19,540 bases of DNA from Flavobacteriales bacterium UBA5933 (lineage in GTDB: Bacteria; Bacteroidota; Bacteroidia; Flavobacteriales; Weeksellaceae). The stretch covers positions 2,227 through 21,766 of the forward strand of contig DJDD01000082.1 of the NCBI GenBank assembly GCA_002430925.1, given 5' to 3'. The translations under genes and the position numbers were made by a program. Shown piece by piece: positions 16,057-19,540 of the stretch; position 1 is the stretch's first letter; each line of letters opens with the position of its first letter. Below the pieces are notes generated by a model. The model was not told where the DNA came from. It did not search any database and worked only from the letters and a program-made list of their open reading frames with translations.

Positions 16057-17042
16057 GTGGTACTTTCTTTTTCTTTTTTCTTCATCGGAATTAATCCAAG
16101 ATTTTGAAACATTTGCATATCTTCAGAAACGCCTGGGTTTGGAGTTACTAATAAAGTTTCTCGCTCTCCTGTAAAAATTGAATTAGCTCCAGCCATAAAA
16201 CACCATGCTTGTTCTGTTTCACTCATTTCTATTCGTCCTGCACTTAATCTTACAACAGAAGCTGGCATCACAATACGTGCTGTAGCTATAATGCGTACCA
16301 TTTCCCAAATATCTACTTTAGGATTGTTTTCTAGCGGAGTTCCTTTAACACGGGCAAGAGCATTGATAGGAACTGATTCTGGATGTTTTTCCATTGTCGC
16401 TAAAGTTAATAACATGGATATTCTATCTTTGTGTGTTTCTCCTAAACCAATAATTCCCCCAGAACAAACTGTTATTCCTGCTTTACGAACATTTTCTATA
16501 GTTTTAATTCTATGGTCAAATTTTCGAGTAGAAATAATCTCATCATAGTAATTTTCTGAAGTATCCAAATTATGATTGTAAGCATATAAACCTGCTTCTT
16601 GTAAACGAATAGCTTGTTCTTCAGTAATCATTCCTAATGTACAACAAACTTCTAGTCCAAGATTTTTTACACCTTTAACCATTTCAATAACACGATCAAA
16701 ATCCTTGTTGTCACGAACTTCACGCCATGCAGCAGCCATACAAAATCTAGATGAACCAGATTCTTTTGCTTTTTTCGCATGTGCTAATACAGTTGCTGTA
16801 GGTAGTAGAGCTTGTACTTTTATATTGGTATGGTAGCGAGCTGCTTGTCCACAATATGAACAGTCTTCTGGACATCCTCCAGTTTTTATAGAAAGTAAAG
16901 TAGAAACTTGTATTTCTCGTGGATTATGCCATTCTCTATGTATGCTCGATGCTTGAAATATTAATTCTAATAAAGGTTGATTGTATATTTTTTCTATTTC
17001 TTCTTTCGTCCAATTATGACGTAATTGTTTGAATATTTTCAT
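16044..17042 (-). CDS. bioB: Biotin synthase BioB
   Basis: A 332-residue radical SAM enzyme that inserts sulfur into dethiobiotin to give biotin. The SAM-cluster motif C-P-E-D-C-S-Y-C gives Cys57, Cys61 and Cys64. The auxiliary [2Fe-2S] ligands are visible as Cys in F-C-M-A-A-A-W-R, E-V-C-C-T-L-G and V-C-S-G-G-I-I-G-L-G-E, with the Arg in R-L-S-A-G-R. The N-terminal W-H-N-P-R-E-I-Q-V-S-T-L-L-S-I-K-T-G-G is characteristic. It begins 2 bases after bioD ends and overlaps the start of bioA. It looks complete and functional. Confidence 0.97.
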   Translation of the reverse strand: MKIFKQLRHNWTKEEIEKIYNQPLLELIFQASSIHREWHNPREIQVSTLLSIKTGGCPEDCSYCGQAARYHTNIKVQALLPTATVLAHAKKAKESGSSRFCMAAAWREVRDNKDFDRVIEMVKGVKNLGLEVCCTLGMITEEQAIRLQEAGLYAYNHNLDTSENYYDEIISTRKFDHRIKTIENVRKAGITVCSGGIIGLGETHKDRISMLLTLATMEKHPESVPINALARVKGTPLENNPKVDIWEMVRIIATARIVMPASVVRLSAGRIEMSETEQAWCFMAGANSIFTGERETLLVTPNPGVSEDMQMFQNLGLIPMKKKEKESTTCQH

Positions 17043-17044
17043 TT

Positions 17045-17662
17045 TTAGATTGATTTATGTATTTTTTTTGCAATTTCTTTAATTTTGTCCTTTGATAATT
17101 TTGTTAGTTCAGGTATATAGATTTTCTTCAATTCTTTTGGTAAGTAATTATAAATTATTCTATGTATATCTTCATCAAAATTTCCATTGAAAACAAATAA
17201 ATCGATAGAAATCTCTCTTTGTATTAATGCCTCTATAGATAGAATAGTATGATTTATGCATCCTAAATAATTATTTGCCACAAGAACAACTTTTAAATCA
17301 AGATGTTGAATAAGATCAATAATAAAATCTTTTTCATTAAGAGGAACAAAAAGACCTCCAGCTCCTTCTACAAGTAAATGATTTTTAGTTTTTGGTAATG
17401 AAAATTTAGATAATTCTATTTCAATATTTTCAGATAATGCAGATTTATGTGGTGATGCTGCTAATTCTAGACGATATTGCTCATGATGTATCTGAGTAGT
17501 ATTTGTTGTTAAAACTTGAATGATTTTACTATCCGAGTTTTGTAGATCTCCCGATTGTATAGGTTTCCAATAATCAGCTTTTAAAGCTTCTGTTAATATT
17601 GCTGCAACAGTTGTTTTTCCAATTCCAGTTCCTATACCGGTAATAAACCATTTTTTATACAT
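17045..17662 (-). CDS. bioD: Dethiobiotin synthetase BioD
   Basis: A 205-residue P-loop ATPase that closes the ureido ring of DAPA with CO2 and ATP to give dethiobiotin. It shows the modified P-loop G-I-G-T-G-I-G-K-T (9-17), K-P-I-Q-S-G-D (33-39) with the substrate-contacting Lys, and V-E-G-A-G-G-L-F-V-P (98-107), all hallmarks of BioD. The N-terminus is typical. The C-terminal Lys-rich tail is slightly diverged but the length is normal. Its start overlaps the end of bioF by 8 bases and bioB follows after 2 bases, so the genes are likely translated in series from one message. Confidence 0.95.
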   Translation of the reverse strand: MYKKWFITGIGTGIGKTTVAAILTEALKADYWKPIQSGDLQNSDSKIIQVLTTNTTQIHHEQYRLELAASPHKSALSENIEIELSKFSLPKTKNHLLVEGAGGLFVPLNEKDFIIDLIQHLDLKVVLVANNYLGCINHTILSIEALIQREISIDLFVFNGNFDEDIHRIIYNYLPKELKKIYIPELTKLSKDKIKEIAKKIHKSI

Positions 17663-18758
17663 ATTGATTTATAATTTTACAAAGTTTATCTATTTCTTTT
17701 CTTGTGTTATAAGCATGAATGCAAATACGTATTCTTTCCTTTTTAACAGTTGGGGGAAGAACAGTAAATGTTTGTATATTTTGTTGTATAAAATCCTTTT
17801 GAATCTGCTTATAATCTTCTTTATTATTGAGCTCAATAATCTGTATAGGACTTCTATAATCTGATGAAAGATTATGACATTTTGATTTAAAATATTGAAT
17901 GTTTTCGTTTAATTTTTGAGATAAATATGGTCTGTTTTTTAAATATTCATAGGCAATTTTAATACTAGAAACTTGAGTATTGGGTTGAGCAGTGCTATAA
18001 ATAAATGGTGAAGCAAAATTGATTAAATATTCAATTAATTCTTTATTTCCAAGAATAGCAGCTCCATGTATACCTAATGCTTTACCATAAGTTACTATAG
18101 TTGTGAAAATTTTATTCTGTAATTTTTTTTGATGGGTTATACCATAGCCCAAAACTCCAAAAGCATGTGCTTCATCAATAATTAATACTGCATTATACTT
18201 TTTTGCTAATACACATAATTCTTCTATAGGTGCAAAATCACCATCCATAGAATATAAGCTTTCAACAGCTATAAAACATTTTTCAGAAGATTTTTTTAAT
18301 AATCTTTCTAAATGAATAATATCATTGTGTTTAAACTTCCATTTTTTAGCAAAGGATAGTTTACAACCGTCATAAATAGAACGATGAACATTTTCATCAA
18401 CTAGAATTAAATCATTTTTTTGTAATATAGAAGAAAATAAAGCAAGGTTTGCATTATATCCAGAAGGAAATAATAATGCTGATTCTACATTATGTTCTCT
18501 TGCTATATATTTTTCTGTCTCTATAATATATTCAGAATTTCCACTTATTAATCTAGAACCAGTAGAACCATGTAATAATTGTGGATTTTTTATCCAATGG
18601 TTTAATATCTTATAATGTAACTCATCATTTTTAGCAAAGCCTAAATAATCATTGCTAAAAAAATCTATTGATCCTGAATATGTTTTTAAAGTTCTTTTTA
18701 ATTCATTTTTATCACGTTGGTTTATTTTTTCTTTTAATGAATCAATTAACGTCTTCAT
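17655..18758 (-). CDS. bioF: 8-amino-7-oxononanoate synthase BioF
   Basis: A 367-residue alpha-oxoamine synthase that condenses L-alanine with a pimeloyl thioester to give KAPA, the first committed step after pimelate formation. Landmarks are F-F-S-N-D-Y-L-G-F (33-41), H-G-S-T-G-S-R-L-I-S-G (63-73), the PLP-stacking His in E-N-V-H-R-S, D-E-A-H-A-F-G-V-L-G (195-204), and the Schiff-base Lys226 in T-Y-G-K-A-L-G. The general family also includes glycine C-acetyltransferase and serine palmitoyltransferase. BioF is decided by the neighbouring bioD, bioB and bioA. Its start overlaps the second half of the ferritin-like gene by 17 bases. The protein is slightly short of the usual 380-390 residues but no motif is missing. 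Confidence 0.93.
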   Translation of the reverse strand: MKTLIDSLKEKINQRDKNELKRTLKTYSGSIDFFSNDYLGFAKNDELHYKILNHWIKNPQLLHGSTGSRLISGNSEYIIETEKYIAREHNVESALLFPSGYNANLALFSSILQKNDLILVDENVHRSIYDGCKLSFAKKWKFKHNDIIHLERLLKKSSEKCFIAVESLYSMDGDFAPIEELCVLAKKYNAVLIIDEAHAFGVLGYGITHQKKLQNKIFTTIVTYGKALGIHGAAILGNKELIEYLINFASPFIYSTAQPNTQVSSIKIAYEYLKNRPYLSQKLNENIQYFKSKCHNLSSDYRSPIQIIELNNKEDYKQIQKDFIQQNIQTFTVLPPTVKKERIRICIHAYNTRKEIDKLCKIINQYV

Positions 18759-19068
18759 AATTTAACTCATTTTCTATTGCTTTTATCCAACTATTGAATA
18801 AATCGTTTTCAATTTCAAGAATTTTAAGAACGTATTTTTTCCAATCTTGATGAAACTTTTGTAGTTGGCTTAACATTTCTTCCAAATGCCCTTCTTCTTC
18901 TAAAATAATAGATTTCACCATTACTTTTTGTTTATTTTTGGTTAGTATATCTTGATAGATAGGATACAATTTATCCGCTCTAACTTCAATTGTATAGGTG
19001 ACAAAAAGATACGCAGCATATTTTAACTCATTTCCAGAGATATTAAATTGATTTTTTAATAACGACAA
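18742..19068 (-). pseudogene. C-terminal half of a diiron ferritin-like protein (split gene)
   Basis: 108 residues if started at the TTG at 19068. This frame opens only 3 bases before that TTG, after an in-frame TGA. It is all-helical and carries the second metal-binding pair of a ferritin-like four-helix bundle: Glu28 (in T-I-E-V-R-A-D) and Glu58-x-x-His61, spaced 30 residues apart. It continues smoothly from the C-terminal sequence of the preceding frame (19056-19358), which holds the first pair. The two frames overlap for about 13-16 bases, and a single missing base there would explain the break. It could instead be a genuine second cistron started at TTG by coupling, giving a two-subunit enzyme. 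It overlaps bioF by 17 bases, so it belongs to the biotin operon. Function unknown. Confidence 0.6.
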
Positions 19069-19358
19069 GTTTCAATATCCAATCGATTTAAATATTGTTG
19101 AGTTGAGTATGGAGCCAATAAGTAATTGGATTCATAATTTGGACATGAATTTTCGGATATTTTTAGAATTTGTTTTTTTAGATAAAAAGCATGGCGATGT
19201 TCTTCTGCAGCGTGTTTTAATTGTATTAAATCAACTTCTGTTTTATGCTCACAGGCTGATATTTTTCGAGCACCAGCATTTTCTAAATAAGATAAGGTAT
19301 TTAGCCATTTGGCATGTATGGATGGATTTTTGACGATATAATTTATTAAATGATTCAT
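19056..19358 (-). pseudogene. N-terminal half of a diiron ferritin-like protein (split gene)
   Basis: 100 residues from the ATG at 19358, the first gene of the biotin operon. It is helical, with Glu26 (in Y-L-E-N-A-G-A-R-K) and Glu53-x-x-His56 (in A-E-E-H-R-H), spaced 27 residues apart, the pattern of the first half-site of ferritin-like diiron carboxylate proteins (the superfamily of MiaE, rubrerythrin and related oxygenases). It ends with L-D-I-E-T-C-R-Y and a TAA, while the next frame continues with L-K-N-Q-F-N. A one-base insertion near 19056-19070 would join them into a single protein of about 205 residues. Both halves keep all their metal ligands, so the break is recent, a sequencing error, or a functional split. 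I do not recognise a named family. Confidence 0.6.
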
Positions 19359-19373
19359 TTTTTAAATTTTCAT

Positions 19374-19381
19374 CAAAATTA
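19374..19381 (-). promoter_or_regulatory. TAnnTTTG -7 candidate for the biotin operon
   Basis: On the minus strand TAATTTTG matches the Bacteroidota -7 consensus and lies 15 bases before the first start codon, implying a leader of about 10 bases. The nearest TTTG (19412-19409) is 27 bases upstream, longer than the usual roughly 19-21, so the assignment is weak. No obvious biotin-repressor operator is seen. Confidence 0.4.
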
Positions 19382-19470
19382 TATCTCAATCTGGATTACT
19401 TAATGTTCCAAATGTCAAATAATAGATAGTCCGGATGTTGCTATTATGTTTAATTCATTAAATTGTAGTT

Positions 19471-19489
19471 GGTTATAGTTGAGGTTATA
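19471..19489. repeat. Short direct repeat upstream of the biotin operon
   Basis: GGTTATA occurs at 19471-19477 and again at 19483-19489, a 12-base period, about 115 bases upstream of the first gene. It could be a regulator site for the biotin operon or for a gene beyond the window. Nothing else is recognised in the gene-free stretch 19359-19540. Confidence 0.3.
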
Positions 19490-19540
19490 CTTTTAAAAAT
19501 TTTATTAAATTAATTCTTTTTTTATATGACGAAATAAAAT

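Noticed and set aside
16291..16548. 85-residue open frame antisense to bioB
   Set aside because: Shadow of a highly conserved gene on the other strand.
17664..17864. 66-residue open frame antisense to the end of bioF
   Set aside because: Its hydrophobic look comes from the reverse complement of an AT-rich, Lys/Asn/Ile-rich coding end; no independent support.
19050..19075. Programmed -1 ribosomal frameshift joining the two ferritin-like halves
   Set aside because: No canonical X-XXY-YYZ slippery heptamer in the zero frame precedes the stop; the A-run lies after it. A lost base or a TTG restart is simpler.
19103..19333. 76-residue open frame antisense to the ferritin-like gene
   Set aside because: Contained within the opposite frame that carries clear metal-ligand motifs.
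19415..19440. BioR-like operator upstream of the biotin operon
   Set aside because: CTATCTATTA on the minus strand matches TTATCTATAA at only 8 of 10 positions in AT-rich DNA, and no BioR or BirA gene is present.
1..19540. CRISPR arrays, tRNA or rRNA genes, insertion sequences
   Set aside because: None seen on either strand. The only repeat-like element is the GC-rich block at 14698-14772.

Overview
The window is AT-rich, uses almost no Shine-Dalgarno sequences, and has promoter-like TAnnTTTG elements. It carries a type VI secretion system (T6SS) of the Bacteroidota-specific subtype iii, recognisable by TssN and TssO. Together with the biotin genes and a GC-rich repeat of a type I associate with flavobacterial genomes, this points to a member of the Flavobacteriia. 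Genus cannot be told from the window.

Positions 1-13113 hold a divergent T6SS locus around an AT-rich intergenic region (2068-2271). Leftward (minus strand) run an atypical receiver/LuxR-type regulator, two TssO-like single-pass membrane proteins, and a PKD-domain membrane protein (probable TssP) cut by the window edge. Rightward run tssH (ClpV recycling ATPase), a secreted lytic transglycosylase, tssE, tssF, tssG (baseplate), tssN (membrane protein), tssK (baseplate-membrane adaptor), tssB and tssC (contractile sheath), closed by a strong Rho-independent terminator at 13080-13113. TssN, TssO and TssP would form the envelope platform that replaces TssJLM. The transglycosylase would open the peptidoglycan for it. 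No Hcp, VgrG, TssQ or TssR is recognisable here; they may lie outside the window.

Positions 13127-14787 are a transition zone: a small lipoprotein gene starting 13 bases after the terminator, a convergent 119-residue hypothetical gene, a DUF1826-like protein with an HxD...H pattern, and a structured GC-rich element with the features of a flavobacterial intergenic repeat.

Positions 14788-19358 are a tightly packed minus-strand biotin operon. It starts with a diiron ferritin-like protein split over two frames and continues with bioF, bioD, bioB and bioA. Most junctions overlap, suggesting translational coupling. No known pimeloyl-forming gene (bioC, bioH, bioG, bioI, bioW, bioZ) is present, so the first gene is a candidate for an unassigned step, although as sequenced it is frameshifted. 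Positions 19359-19540 are a gene-free leader with a promoter-like element and a short direct repeat.
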